A stretch of DNA of 60,458 bases from Saprospiraceae bacterium (GCA_022842725.1 JALHOZ010000026.1:1-60458); one strand, 5' to 3'. Positions 35,727 through 45,874 are shown, counted from the stretch's first letter. The notes: generated from the sequence alone by a model not told the origin. Numbers and translations are program-made.

Positions 35727-38700
35727 TTATCTGACCTGAATCCTGATTCCTTTGCTGTGACTTGAAAACTCAGGCGCATACATAGATTGCAGGGTGGCCA
35801 AACCGGCGCTGTACGTCCCTTTATGAACTACTTTAAGATCGTATTCTATTATAAAATCTCCTTTGGGTAAATGACTTATAAAAAAGTGACTTGCCAGATC
35901 TTTTATATTTTCATAATAAGACAAACCTCCCTGATATTTATGACTGCTCAATGTATTCGAAGGTTCAAATCCTGAAGGTCTGCTGTCTTTCAAATGAACG
36001 TAATCCATACTTCTGTCTGAAACGATCCGCAATCTGACTCTCAATTTATCCCCCGGCTTCAAAAGCGTATTATCGTTAACTTCTTCAATGACTTGTCCTT
36101 TTGCCGTTTCTTTGATGACATAAAACTGTTTAAAAACCTTCAACGGATTTCCCGTTTCAGCTTTGATTTTGTCTGAATCCTCAAAATACTGATAATAAAC
36201 TGATCCCCATGATGTCGATGTATTCGGATTGTTGACTGAAACATTGCCCAAAGATTTGTCCAATGTTTTTTCCTTCCAATCTTTTTTGACATATCCTGTT
36301 CCGGATTGGGTTTGATCAAAAATGACTTTTCCGCCAGCTAAAGTAATCAAAACCGGCTCTTTTTCTTCTACCCATTTTATGAGTCCTCCTTTCTCACCTT
36401 CCATCAGCAAGCCGTAAATTGCTGCCGCCGTAGATTTTGTGGTTGACCAATGATTGCTTTGTTTATTTTTCAGTAACCATAACTTCATTTGATCAATTGA
36501 GGTGGAAGGTGCTTGGCTCTCGCTATAAAACTCAATCATTCTGCTTTGTCTTTCTATGGGCAATTCGTCCCATCGGTATCCATTGCCAACATTCCAGTAT
36601 TTGCCAAGTTCATCTTTGTAAAAAGACCTTTCTTCAAATGATTTGTATATTTTCTGAGCTGTCTGATCACCTTTTCTTTGCATTATGATCCCAATAAGAA
36701 TCTGTGTGTAGAGGTTTTGTTTTAACCACTCTTCTTTGGCTTTTTTGAAATAATAATCGTACACTTCTTGATTTTCAGCAGGCAGGGCAATCTCAGGAAA
36801 AAACGACCTGATATATAAATAATGAATACCGAGACTGTTTACCGGAACCGGTACTTTGGAAGAGGATAAACTACTTTTTTGTTTTTTATAATATTCGTTG
36901 GTCTCAGCATCTATATAAGCCAGAGCTTTTGTGATCAGTTCTGATACTTCGGCATTGTCAGAAGATAAAGCACCGGATTTTATCATTTGACCCAGGGTTT
37001 CCACCACATTTTGTGTGACATACAAATCTGCCCGGCCATTGACAAACCAGGGAAAAGCTCCGTCAGACATTTGCCTTTCTTTCAGCTTTTTAAACGTTTG
37101 GTCCAACTCATTTTTTAAGGTATTGCTCTCAAAAAGTAAGGCTATGTTTCGTTTTTGTTCTGCTTCTGCCAATCCCTGAATCACCCAGGGTGTTTCTTCG
37201 GCCAATGCAGATTTTAATTCCTGATTGGTAAAAAGTTTGGAAGCAAGAGCATCTTTTTCTACCGATCTCCACCGGTCAAAAACAGCATAAATTTTAGGAT
37301 TTGTTTGAGCAATTTTTGATGATATCACATTGGCAAAATATCTGTTGACAATCTGATCCGTACATTCATAACCTTGCTCAACAAGATACGGCAATGACTG
37401 AATCACATACCAAACCGGATGGCTGGTATATTCTATGGTAAATTTATGGTCAATTTTGGTCTTTGAAACATTTTCTTTAAATGTTTTGAATTCAAAATTT
37501 TTGGACTGGTTTCCGTGAACATATAATGGCAACGATTCAGTCACCAAAATTTTATTGTTCAACACAGGGATGATGTTTTCTTCGCCATCACTGTGACCGT
37601 CAGTTTCTGCCCATACTGTCCATGCCAGTGAACCAAAATAGTCCTCCGGAACCAAAATTTCCCACTCAAATAAAGAAGAGGCATTTGCTGAAAGGATGGT
37701 GGTGGATAATATCGGTGTTTTTACAAATTCTGCGGTAACATCTTTACCGGACACAATATCTGTTAATTTACACTGAATCGTTGCTGTCAAAGGTGTGTCT
37801 TCTGTATTGACGACTTTGGATGTCAACGTCATTTTGTCTGAGGTTCTGACAAATCTCGGAGCATTCGGAAATACCATTACCTTTTTGTATGTCGTCACAA
37901 ACCTTTCGTCGTATCCTGTCTGCATCTCCTGAGAATGAGCAAATGTCATCAGTTTCCATCTCGTTAGTGCTTCATTCATCGTAAAGGAAACCCTGACATT
38001 TCCCTGGTCATCTGTTTTGATCTGCGGAAAAAAGAAAACGGTTTCATTTAGATTTTTACGGATAGAAGGTGGGGATGATGGTTTTTCCTTAGTGGATTCA
38101 ATATTGCCACCATTTGTTAAAACTACGTTTTCTTCGTTTGTGTCGGAACTAAATTCAGTGTTCATCTCCGGGGCCTGAGCGGACGACTTTGAAAGCCTTT
38201 CTTCCTGACCATAGCTACGCTGAACCATCACCGGTGGACCGTACATGTATTGATAAATCTGAATTCCTGCGATAGAAGGATATTCATAAGATGTACCTCC
38301 TTCATAAATGACCTGATTCCAGTCATAATGAAGATAGGTTCCGTCAGCTCTTGTAAAACCAAAACCCGAAATATTTAACCGGCTGTAGTCTTTATTGTAA
38401 TAAGAATTTCTCCACTGATTCGATTCAAAAACATCGAGTGAGGCATCATACATGGTCATCAGAATTTCTGCCATCACCGCTTCTTTTTTGGATCCTGAAA
38501 TAACCAAACTATATGATTCTTTTTCACCGGGATATATCTTGTTTCGGAAACTTTCAAAACGAATATCCAATTCTTTATTGGTGTAAGGTACATCCAAAAA
38601 TAAGGACTCCGTAAAATACCGGTTATGGTAGACATATGTCACGAGCAGTTGTAAACCACCCCGGTGTTTTTCTTCAACAGGAAAGGAAAAATGAAAACTT

Positions 38701-41700
38701 TTTTTAACGGAAGGATTGGTTTTGGCAATTATTTTTCCCTCTTTTTCGATCAAAATCTGAGTAAAAACGACATCACAGGATGCTCCCAAATCAAGCTCAA
38801 TCGTTTGACCAGGCTCATAAGATTTTTTATTGACCATGATGTGAAGTGGTTTTGTTTTTGGAAAACTTCCTTTTTCAACATCCGTAATTATATGGTACGT
38901 TACTGTTTGGGCTTCTTTTCCAAAATCATCTTTGGCAGTCAAGGTTATTTTATAAACACCTTCCATACGAAAGACATCTTCAGAAAAGGGACTTTCAGTT
39001 GAAAAACTTCCTTCAAAAATCTTTTTTTCTACTTTCCAACGGTCAAAACGGGAAACGGGCAATTCAGGTAAAATGATCTTTTTTTCAAATGACTCCTGAA
39101 CATAAAAAGTTCTGTCCTGCGAATCCCAATATGGTTCTGAAATACATTTAGCCGGTTCCTGAAGTTTTTCAATCCTGATATTTCCTGTACCTTTTTGTTT
39201 GACTCCGGAAAGATTTTTGATACTTACCAAAAACGGTTGTAAGTCTTTGATATCCTGTTGTTCTCCCAGATTATTTTCAACCGTAACACCTGTGTAGCCT
39301 ATAGAAATACTGCTCTCAGCGGATTGTGTTTCACCGGTGATGTCCGTGGCACTGACTTCTATCCGGTAATCGTAAACCGGCATCTCAGAAGCTTCAAGTT
39401 GTACATCCGGAACAGCCTTAAAAACAAAATCATATTTACCTTCAGCATCACTTATCATGTCACCGGTAGCAATAACCTGCTCATTTCCATTATACGAAGG
39501 CATCGGTCTCCACCATCCGTAATGAATAAACCGAACACCGCGGACGACTTTCCACTGAATCGAAGCACCATCCACAACGTTGCCGGCATAGTTTTTCACC
39601 ATACCTGAGACTTTGACATCTTCATTTAGAATATAATTTTGGGAAAATGTATCCACCAAAACCTCAAAATCCGGACGTTTATATTCTTCCACCCTGATGG
39701 ATTTTTGACCTGACGCACCTTTTTTATTCTGAATGTTGACACTGAACTGTCCCGTAAGTCCACCCGCCGGCAAGGCAAAAGAACCGGTCACTGATCCAAA
39801 ATCATTCGTCGTAAGTGACATTTTTGAAACTTCCTGATAATTGGCATCAAAAAGGGTAATGTCGAGTGACGTGTTTTTAAGAATGTCATAAGAACTTTTT
39901 CCGTCTGTGGACAAAGCCAACGCTTTAAAATAAATGATCTGTCCGGGACGGTATATCCCTCTGTCTGTAAATATCTCGACAAAAGAATATTTGTTTTCAT
40001 TGTCAATATCCTTGTACTGATATTGATCCTGGGCCAAATCCAGCTTGTCTTTTCCGGATGTGACGACCACCTGTACCCTGCGGTTGTCCGCTACCGGAAA
40101 TACGGCATACCCCTGTTCGTTGGTACTTTTTTCCTCAACCAGATTTCTCGACACATTGCGGTTTCTGTTTCTTGATTCTACCGTATACAACGAGACGCGG
40201 GCATTTTTGACAGGTTTGCCGGAGTATCTGTTGACGACTCTGTAAACCATCGATTGATTCTCTTTATAAGCTGTGTACGCTATATCTGAAACATGGAATA
40301 CGCTGTATTGTACCAATGGAATTGCACCTTGTTTTGAAGGTTCGGTAATTTCCACCAGATACTTTCCGAAGGGAAGTTGAGGCAATGTACCTTCGAGTTT
40401 TTGTGTTTCAAATTGTTGTTTGACGGGAAGGTTCCATTTTTTGTCGTATGACAAAACTGATCCTGTTTTCAGTCTTTCGTAATAACTTTGATTGTCGGTG
40501 TCCTGTGTCAGGAAACCTTCATTTTTCAGGGTATATATTTTTATTTTTACAGAAGAAACGTTTCTGTAATCAATCGCAAAACGGGGAGATTCTTTAGCAG
40601 AAAACACCTGCTCGGTGGTAAGGCTTATTTCCGATCTTTCGATGATTTCCAATGTGTTTTTACATGCATTGGCCCCGGGAGAATCCGGATATAAAGACAT
40701 GGCCTTTTTACATAACAAGATGGCTTTATCATACATTTTATTTTTGTAGTATAATTCAGCCAGACTGTGGTACATTAACGTGACATAAGCGTCATTTTCA
40801 TAGATGCTGATCATTTTCTGCAATGTTTCCTCATAGGTTTTGTCCTTATTTTCAATCACTACATTTTCATAAAAAAAAGACAATCTACTTTTGTCATAAT
40901 CTGCCAAAGACCTGATAGAAAATTTTTGAGCGTAGGCCAACATCTTTTGATAGCCACCGATAATCAGGTACATCGGATCATCTTTTTTTGAAGCATCCAA
41001 TGGTATAGACATAAAACCATCGGCTGTGCCTATATATTTGGCATCATTCAAAACATATTTGTCGTTAAGAGCTAAAGAAACCGAAGATTTATTTTCAATG
41101 AGATAAGACATATATCTGTCCCACAATAAAGTATACATCGTAGGCCGGATCTGTTTGTCGGCGTTTTCGGAGAGATTGAGCACCGTGGCATAATCCATGA
41201 TCGGTTGGTCAAGATTTTCGCCCCGGATACTGTAGCTGTAGAGGTTTATGATCTTCCGGTAAAAATCTTCACTGCCCCAGGATAAAAAATCTAAAGAATC
41301 AACATCTGATGTGGCAGTTCTTTGCGCGATTTCATATCGGTTACTTTGAAAATATTGATCATACATTTCTGCCAGATAAGAGGCAACTATCTGTGATGCC
41401 GGTGAGGACAATGATTTTTTTTCATTTTCCATCCAAACCAATACGACTTTTAATCCGTTTTCATCCGTTTCAATGGTAAGTTCTGATTTGGTTTTGACAG
41501 CTTTTACCAAATGGTCGGATTTATTTTCAGTTTTGGCAGCTTCGTAGATCAGTTCGACCTCTTTCAACGCACTTTTGGGCAAGCCCTGCTCTTTAAATTC
41601 TGCTACTTTTTTCCAGGCGGCGTCAAAATCAAATGTAGAATTTTGAGGATTTGAAGTTATCAAACTCATCATAATGCTCATAAACCAAACGATTGTCTTC

Positions 41701-41702
41701 AT
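35727..41702 (-). CDS. Very large alpha-2-macroglobulin family protein with TPR-containing N-terminus
   Basis: This is a 1,991-residue exported protein. The N-terminal hydrophobic stretch (1 to about 17) acts as a signal peptide without a lipobox. Residues about 260-360 hold TPR-like helices (YHSLAELYYKNKMYDKAILLCKKAM, in part). Macroglobulin-like domains follow; MG2 has FTDRGIYRPGQIIYFKALAL and there is a bait-like region about 1180-1240. An alpha-2-macroglobulin domain follows at about 1250-1340 (FFPQIKTDDQGNVRVSFTMNEALTRWKLM, in parts). The putative thioester is C1447-T-D-Q1450, in an alpha-toroid complement-like domain, and a receptor-binding-like end follows. In other bacteria such proteins trap proteases in the envelope. 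It is transcribed alone. Confidence 0.88.
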   Translation of the reverse strand: MKTIVWFMSIMMSLITSNPQNSTFDFDAAWKKVAEFKEQGLPKSALKEVELIYEAAKTENKSDHLVKAVKTKSELTIETDENGLKVVLVWMENEKKSLSSPASQIVASYLAEMYDQYFQSNRYEIAQRTATSDVDSLDFLSWGSEDFYRKIINLYSYSIRGENLDQPIMDYATVLNLSENADKQIRPTMYTLLWDRYMSYLIENKSSVSLALNDKYVLNDAKYIGTADGFMSIPLDASKKDDPMYLIIGGYQKMLAYAQKFSIRSLADYDKSRLSFFYENVVIENKDKTYEETLQKMISIYENDAYVTLMYHSLAELYYKNKMYDKAILLCKKAMSLYPDSPGANACKNTLEIIERSEISLTTEQVFSAKESPRFAIDYRNVSSVKIKIYTLKNEGFLTQDTDNQSYYERLKTGSVLSYDKKWNLPVKQQFETQKLEGTLPQLPFGKYLVEITEPSKQGAIPLVQYSVFHVSDIAYTAYKENQSMVYRVVNRYSGKPVKNARVSLYTVESRNRNRNVSRNLVEEKSTNEQGYAVFPVADNRRVQVVVTSGKDKLDLAQDQYQYKDIDNENKYSFVEIFTDRGIYRPGQIIYFKALALSTDGKSSYDILKNTSLDITLFDANYQEVSKMSLTTNDFGSVTGSFALPAGGLTGQFSVNIQNKKGASGQKSIRVEEYKRPDFEVLVDTFSQNYILNEDVKVSGMVKNYAGNVVDGASIQWKVVRGVRFIHYGWWRPMPSYNGNEQVIATGDMISDAEGKYDFVFKAVPDVQLEASEMPVYDYRIEVSATDITGETQSAESSISIGYTGVTVENNLGEQQDIKDLQPFLVSIKNLSGVKQKGTGNIRIEKLQEPAKCISEPYWDSQDRTFYVQESFEKKIILPELPVSRFDRWKVEKKIFEGSFSTESPFSEDVFRMEGVYKITLTAKDDFGKEAQTVTYHIITDVEKGSFPKTKPLHIMVNKKSYEPGQTIELDLGASCDVVFTQILIEKEGKIIAKTNPSVKKSFHFSFPVEEKHRGGLQLLVTYVYHNRYFTESLFLDVPYTNKELDIRFESFRNKIYPGEKESYSLVISGSKKEAVMAEILMTMYDASLDVFESNQWRNSYYNKDYSRLNISGFGFTRADGTYLHYDWNQVIYEGGTSYEYPSIAGIQIYQYMYGPPVMVQRSYGQEERLSKSSAQAPEMNTEFSSDTNEENVVLTNGGNIESTKEKPSSPPSIRKNLNETVFFFPQIKTDDQGNVRVSFTMNEALTRWKLMTFAHSQEMQTGYDERFVTTYKKVMVFPNAPRFVRTSDKMTLTSKVVNTEDTPLTATIQCKLTDIVSGKDVTAEFVKTPILSTTILSANASSLFEWEILVPEDYFGSLAWTVWAETDGHSDGEENIIPVLNNKILVTESLPLYVHGNQSKNFEFKTFKENVSKTKIDHKFTIEYTSHPVWYVIQSLPYLVEQGYECTDQIVNRYFANVISSKIAQTNPKIYAVFDRWRSVEKDALASKLFTNQELKSALAEETPWVIQGLAEAEQKRNIALLFESNTLKNELDQTFKKLKERQMSDGAFPWFVNGRADLYVTQNVVETLGQMIKSGALSSDNAEVSELITKALAYIDAETNEYYKKQKSSLSSSKVPVPVNSLGIHYLYIRSFFPEIALPAENQEVYDYYFKKAKEEWLKQNLYTQILIGIIMQRKGDQTAQKIYKSFEERSFYKDELGKYWNVGNGYRWDELPIERQSRMIEFYSESQAPSTSIDQMKLWLLKNKQSNHWSTTKSTAAAIYGLLMEGEKGGLIKWVEEKEPVLITLAGGKVIFDQTQSGTGYVKKDWKEKTLDKSLGNVSVNNPNTSTSWGSVYYQYFEDSDKIKAETGNPLKVFKQFYVIKETAKGQVIEEVNDNTLLKPGDKLRVRLRIVSDRSMDYVHLKDSRPSGFEPSNTLSSHKYQGGLSYYENIKDLASHFFISHLPKGDFIIEYDLKVVHKGTYSAGLATLQSMYAPEFSSHSKGIRIQVR

Positions 41703-41830
41703 GTGAAATGTTTATATGTTAACCAATGACATGACTTTTCATCATCATCATGTGCAACTATAAGATGTATTTATAAAAAAAAAGGTACTAAATAAAACGT
41801 TAAAACGGCAAAATGCGTATAATTTTTTAT

Positions 41831-42559
41831 TTACAACCCAAAACTAAATCCGTTTTTTAATTTTTCTTCGTACGCTTCTTTGTCAAAATAATATAATTTG
41901 GCCGGTCTGTGGGAAACGTCTTTTTGGGTTTCTCCGGTGGCTTTTAAAATCTCAAGGTTGCCAAGTTTTCTTCTGAAATTTCTTTTATCCATTTCAAAAC
42001 CAAGTACACTTTCATATAAAGTTTGTAATTGATTTAATGTAAAAACAGAAGGTAACAAAGCAAAACCAATCGGGTGTTCCCTCAGGTTTCTTTTCAAACG
42101 ATCCAGACTGGTATCCATAATGAGTTTATGATCGAAAGCCAGCTCAGTAATATCTTTTACATTTTTCCATTGTAGGCCCAGGTTGTCTTTTTCCAATAAA
42201 AAATCATCATTTTCTATTTTGATCAAAGAATAATAGGAAACCGTAATCACACGACTCAAAGGGTGACGTTTCAAATCGGAAAACACCTGTACCTGTTCGA
42301 GATAAATATCATCCAGACCAGTCCTTGTCGACAAAACCCGGTGGGCAGCTTCATCTGTAGTCTCATCAGGGTGAACGATATCACCCAACAAAGAGAGTCG
42401 GTTTTCGAAAGGCGGCATATCACAAGGAATCAATAATATTTTTAATCCTGAGTGATCATAACCAAAAATAACACAATCAACGGACACTGCCGTCTTGTAT
42501 TCATGATGTATCTGGTCCAACCAGGTATTTATATTCCCTTGAACGCCAAACTTGTGCAT
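41831..42559 (-). CDS. NrtR-like transcriptional regulator with degenerate Nudix sensor domain
   Basis: The 242-residue protein has an N-terminal Nudix-fold domain (about 20-145) and a C-terminal winged-helix DNA-binding domain (about 155-230, FTLNQLQTLYESVLGFEMDKRNFRRKL, in parts), the NrtR architecture. The Nudix box is degenerate. E66 and R74 are kept, but the glutamates that bind catalytic metal are replaced (V75, T78, R79 in RVLSTRTGL). Hydrolysis is therefore unlikely and the domain is probably a ligand sensor. Bacteroidota members of this group control sugar or NAD metabolism. No target operon is adjacent, so the effector is not predicted. Confidence 0.82.
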   Translation of the reverse strand: MHKFGVQGNINTWLDQIHHEYKTAVSVDCVIFGYDHSGLKILLIPCDMPPFENRLSLLGDIVHPDETTDEAAHRVLSTRTGLDDIYLEQVQVFSDLKRHPLSRVITVSYYSLIKIENDDFLLEKDNLGLQWKNVKDITELAFDHKLIMDTSLDRLKRNLREHPIGFALLPSVFTLNQLQTLYESVLGFEMDKRNFRRKLGNLEILKATGETQKDVSHRPAKLYYFDKEAYEEKLKNGFSFGL

Positions 42560-42861
42560 GTGTTAATTGTTTACAAAGCCGTAAAGTTATCACTTTTACA
42601 CATATAGTACAAATAACACTATGGGTATTTCATTATATGAATTCAAACTTTTTGATCAGGCAATAGTAAGTCGCCCTTTTTTAGGATTGTGATGGTTTTA
42701 TTTTCAGAATAAATGATGTAAAACAACGCATTTATACAACCACAAAAAGAAGCAGAAACAATCTTCTCCTTCAATGACCTATCGGAGGTTTGAAACAATA
42801 CAGATAGCTTTCATCATATAAAAAACAATTCTTTGCAATCATGTATTAAAATTGTTAGCTG
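42560..42861. other. Divergent intergenic region
   Basis: About 340 bases separate the starts of the NrtR-like regulator (minus) and the RluA-type gene (plus). I see no gene. The region near the regulator holds several TTAT/ATAA-rich half-sites that could be operators, but no clear palindrome was found. The RluA promoter element is at the right-hand end. Confidence 0.4.
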
Positions 42862-42869
42862 TATCTTTG
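42862..42869 (+). promoter_or_regulatory. Putative -7 promoter element of the RluA-type gene
   Basis: TATCTTTG matches TAnnTTTG. The implied start point (about 42,875) lies downstream of the TTG at 42,833 that opens the frame and about 27 bases before ATG 42,902, which supports the later start. Confidence 0.52.
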
Positions 42870-42901
42870 TTCTTTTTCTTCCTTTCGGGAAAAACAAACC
42901 A

Positions 42902-44557
42902 ATGACACTATTTCATATTATATCCATACCGGAAGATACGGAAATCCCCAAAAAATGTAATAATCCTTTCGGTATCAAACATGCAGATCTTACTCAAAAG
43001 GTCGTGGCAACATGTATGGATGAACTTGAAAAATCAGATTTGGGACATGACTTTGGGTTGGAAGGGTCCGGAGGTTTGGGAAAAATGTTTGGAGTCCTTA
43101 TCGGAAAAAATAAGTCAGGAGCATTGGGATATCTGAAAGCTTTTTCGGGAAAACTTGAGTCCGGTACAAATATTCCCGGTTTTGTGCCACCGGTTTTTGA
43201 CACCTTTGAACCCGGTGGTTTGTACAAAACCAAAGAAGAAGAAATCAACTCCATCAACAAAAAAATCCATGAACTTGAGACTTCGCCTTCCTTTAAATTG
43301 GCTGTAGAACATCTTGAAGAAAAGAAAAAAGATATGGAGCATCAAATACTATCTTTAAAGATGTCGCACACTTTGGCTAAGGAAGAAAGAAAAAAAATGC
43401 GTCAACATCTTCTTGCAGAATCAACTGACTATTCGAAAGCAATCTTAGATAAACTTGATGCTGAAAGTGCCCGTCATCATTTCGAATATAAAGATATGTT
43501 GAAAAAATATAAAAAAATGGTGGACGACGCCCAAAAAGAAATGGACAGGCTTTTGTCTGAAATCAATGAACTCAAAACCGAGCGTAAAAAAAAATCAGGA
43601 CTCCTGCAATTAGAGTTGTTTGGCCAATATAGTTTTTTAAACTTTGAAGGTAAAACAAAAAATCTGGCAACCATTTTTTCAGTGGATGAAACACAACCAC
43701 CTCCCTCAGGTGCCGGCGAATGTACGGCCCCAAAATTACTACAGTACGCCATCCAACATGATATCACACCCATAGGTATTGCGGAATTCTGGTGGGGAAA
43801 ATCTCCTGCCTCAGAAATACGTATACACAAACATTTTTATCCGGCCTGCCGTTCAAAATGTCACCCTATTCTTCAACATATGTTGGTTGGGCTTGATGTG
43901 GAAGACTCCGCTTTAGTTTATGCTGAAAATAAAAATGAAGGTTTGGAAATCCTTTTCGAAGACGAATGGTTGGTGATTATCCATAAACCGGCTAATTTTT
44001 TAAGCGTTCCAGGAAAATCAATCACTGATTCCGTATTAACCAGGTTGAAAAAAAAATATCCCGAAGCCACCGGTCCCCTTTTGGTACACCGGTTGGATAT
44101 GTCTACTTCGGGCATATTATTGGCGGCCAAAACCAAAGAAATACACAGTACTTTGCAAAAGCAGTTTCAGGACAGAAAAATAACAAAAAGATATGTAGCC
44201 ATTCTGAACGGAATTCCTGCTTCAGAAAGCGGTAAAATTGATTTGCCATTGCGGGTGGACCTGGAAGATCGTCCCAGACAACTTGTATGTCATGAACATG
44301 GCAAACCCTCGTTGACCCATTTCAAAGTGATAAAAAAATCAACCGATGAATGCCGCATTCACTTTTTTCCGGTGACCGGCAGAACCCATCAGCTCAGAGT
44401 TCACGCTGCCCATGCCGAAGGTTTGGGAATAGCTATCAAAGGAGACGATTTGTACGGCTTGCCCAATGATCGGTTGTACCTGCACGCCGAACAAATCACA
44501 TTCACCCACCCTATAACAGGAAAAACGAAAACCATAACCTGTAATGCTCCTTTTTAA
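42902..44557 (+). CDS. RluA-family pseudouridine synthase with long N-terminal coiled-coil region
   Basis: The 551-residue protein has a C-terminal RluA catalytic domain (about 360-551). It contains VIIHKPANFLSVPGK, LLVHRLDMSTSGILLAA with the catalytic Asp in HRLD, RKITKRYVAIL, and GRTHQLRVHAAH. The first ~340 residues are a separate module. It has FGIKHADLTQKVVATCMDEL, a predicted coiled coil (about 115-235, rich in E/K/L), FFTVDE-like FSVDETQPPPSGAGECTAPKLL, and ACRSKCHPILQHML. This long subtype is known in Bacteroidota and some gammaproteobacteria. It presumably modifies uridine in RNA; target site unknown. The frame upstream of ATG 42,902 lies before the promoter box. Confidence 0.88.
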   Translation: MTLFHIISIPEDTEIPKKCNNPFGIKHADLTQKVVATCMDELEKSDLGHDFGLEGSGGLGKMFGVLIGKNKSGALGYLKAFSGKLESGTNIPGFVPPVFDTFEPGGLYKTKEEEINSINKKIHELETSPSFKLAVEHLEEKKKDMEHQILSLKMSHTLAKEERKKMRQHLLAESTDYSKAILDKLDAESARHHFEYKDMLKKYKKMVDDAQKEMDRLLSEINELKTERKKKSGLLQLELFGQYSFLNFEGKTKNLATIFSVDETQPPPSGAGECTAPKLLQYAIQHDITPIGIAEFWWGKSPASEIRIHKHFYPACRSKCHPILQHMLVGLDVEDSALVYAENKNEGLEILFEDEWLVIIHKPANFLSVPGKSITDSVLTRLKKKYPEATGPLLVHRLDMSTSGILLAAKTKEIHSTLQKQFQDRKITKRYVAILNGIPASESGKIDLPLRVDLEDRPRQLVCHEHGKPSLTHFKVIKKSTDECRIHFFPVTGRTHQLRVHAAHAEGLGIAIKGDDLYGLPNDRLYLHAEQITFTHPITGKTKTITCNAPF

Positions 44558-44717
44558 AGTTTTTATTAAAGAATTGCGGGACTTTTTACTTTCAATAATC
44601 CAATCAATTCATTTATAAAACCAACTAAAAAAATTTGATACTTTTACCACTTGAAAAGCAAGAGGTCTTTACAATATGGTTTTTGATAACATTTTAAGAA
44701 GATATATTTTTTTCAAC

Positions 44718-45290
44718 ATGATTAGAAAAATGTATCTTCTTTTTATGTTGATGTTTGGATTTTCGTCCGTTCTTTTGTCTCAACATCAGGAAAAACCATA
44801 TTATCATTTTGGTGAAAATCTGAATTTTACTTCTTCCTTTGGTTATACTATTTATTCCACAGAAGACCTCAATGACTACCATATCAGATATTTTGATAAT
44901 CAGGTCACCATGAGTCTGAACAAATATTTTTCTGCCGGATTACATTACAACTATATTTTTATCAGTGATGTTGATAAAAAAAAATACACATTTTTCAGAG
45001 CCGGACCTATCATCAGATATTACGATATCTCAAAAGACAATAAGTGGTTTTTACATGTTGATGCCATGCTGGATTACGGTAATTTTGTCATTGAAATAAA
45101 TGAAGATTTAAACAAAAGAGAAACTCTGTATCTTGGCCTGAAATTGATGGGTGAATACAATATATTTTCAAATTGCAACATCCTTTTGGGACATAAAATC
45201 ATCAGGCAGCTGGAAAAAGCTGGTTATGGTCTGGAAAATTACACTTTTGCCGGATTGTCATTTCGGTTTTATACCGGCAAAAAGAAATAA
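44718..45290 (+). CDS. Small outer-membrane beta-barrel-like protein
   Basis: The frame opens at ATG 44,676, but ATG 44,718 (MIRKMYLLFMLMFGF) gives a standard signal peptide that ends SSVLLSQ. The mature ~165 residues alternate aromatic and polar residues in strand-length blocks (YFSAGLHYNYIFIS, RETLYLGLKLMGEYNIF, YTFAGLSFRFYTGKK). The end FAGLSFRFYT is typical of outer-membrane barrels. The family is not recognised and no function is assigned. It stands alone, convergent with the ferredoxin gene downstream. Confidence 0.7.
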   Translation: MIRKMYLLFMLMFGFSSVLLSQHQEKPYYHFGENLNFTSSFGYTIYSTEDLNDYHIRYFDNQVTMSLNKYFSAGLHYNYIFISDVDKKKYTFFRAGPIIRYYDISKDNKWFLHVDAMLDYGNFVIEINEDLNKRETLYLGLKLMGEYNIFSNCNILLGHKIIRQLEKAGYGLENYTFAGLSFRFYTGKKK

Positions 45291-45317
45291 ACACGTTTAC
45301 AGCACCTGACTTTAATT

Positions 45318-45665
45318 TTACAGATGTAATCTGTCCTTTCTGGCTAAAAGAGTGGTTTCGTCTTCTACCCTATCAGGGTCCGGTACACAACAATCTACCG
45401 GACAAACAGCAGCACATTGCGGCTCTTCGTGAAAACCGACACATTCGGTACATTTATCCGGCACGATAAAGTAGTAGTCATCACTTACCGGTTTTTGTTT
45501 GGCATTAGCATCCACCTGACTGCCGTCCTCCAATGTATACATTCCTTTTACGCCGGTACCGTCTTTGATTGCCCAATCAACCCCTCCTTCATAAATAGCA
45601 TTATTCGGACATTCCGGCTCGCACGCTCCGCAATTGATACATTCCTCAGTAATAATGATGGCCAT
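45318..45665 (-). CDS. 2x[4Fe-4S] ferredoxin
   Basis: This is a 115-residue bacterial-type ferredoxin. The first cluster motif is [15 protein letters not shown] (Cys-x2-Cys-x2-Cys-x3-Cys-Pro). The second is [18 protein letters not shown], with an insertion between the second and third Cys that is typical of the YfhL/Alvin-type ferredoxins. A C-terminal extension [11 protein letters not shown] is present. It is a cytoplasmic electron carrier; partner unknown. It has its own -7 box. Confidence 0.92.
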   Translation of the reverse strand: MAIIITEECINCGACEPECPNNAIYEGGVDWAIKDGTGVKGMYTLEDGSQVDANAKQKPVSDDYYFIVPDKCTECVGFHEEPQCAAVCPVDCCVPDPDRVEDETTLLARKDRLHL

Positions 45666-45701
45666 AATATATATTTTTCAGACTTTTTGTCTTTGAGGGT
45701 G

Positions 45702-45709
45702 CAAAATTA
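45702..45709 (-). promoter_or_regulatory. Putative -7 promoter element of the 4Fe-4S ferredoxin gene
   Basis: The minus strand reads TAATTTTG, matching TAnnTTTG, 37 bases before the ferredoxin ATG. Confidence 0.48.
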
Positions 45710-45833
45710 CATATAAATGACATCTAAACAAAGATGAATACACATCTTTGTCGTTGGATTAACAATTATTAAACAATCCGGTTAAAAATTTTAAGATTCA
45801 AATCCCTTTATTTTACAAATAAAAAATCTGTTG

Positions 45834-45841
45834 TATCTTTG
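45834..45841 (+). promoter_or_regulatory. Putative -7 promoter element of the second M43 protease gene
   Basis: TATCTTTG matches TAnnTTTG. The start point near 45,847 leaves a leader of about 28 bases before ATG 45,875. Confidence 0.5.
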
Positions 45842-45874
45842 ACTATTATATCAGAATCAAAATAAAAAATAACC

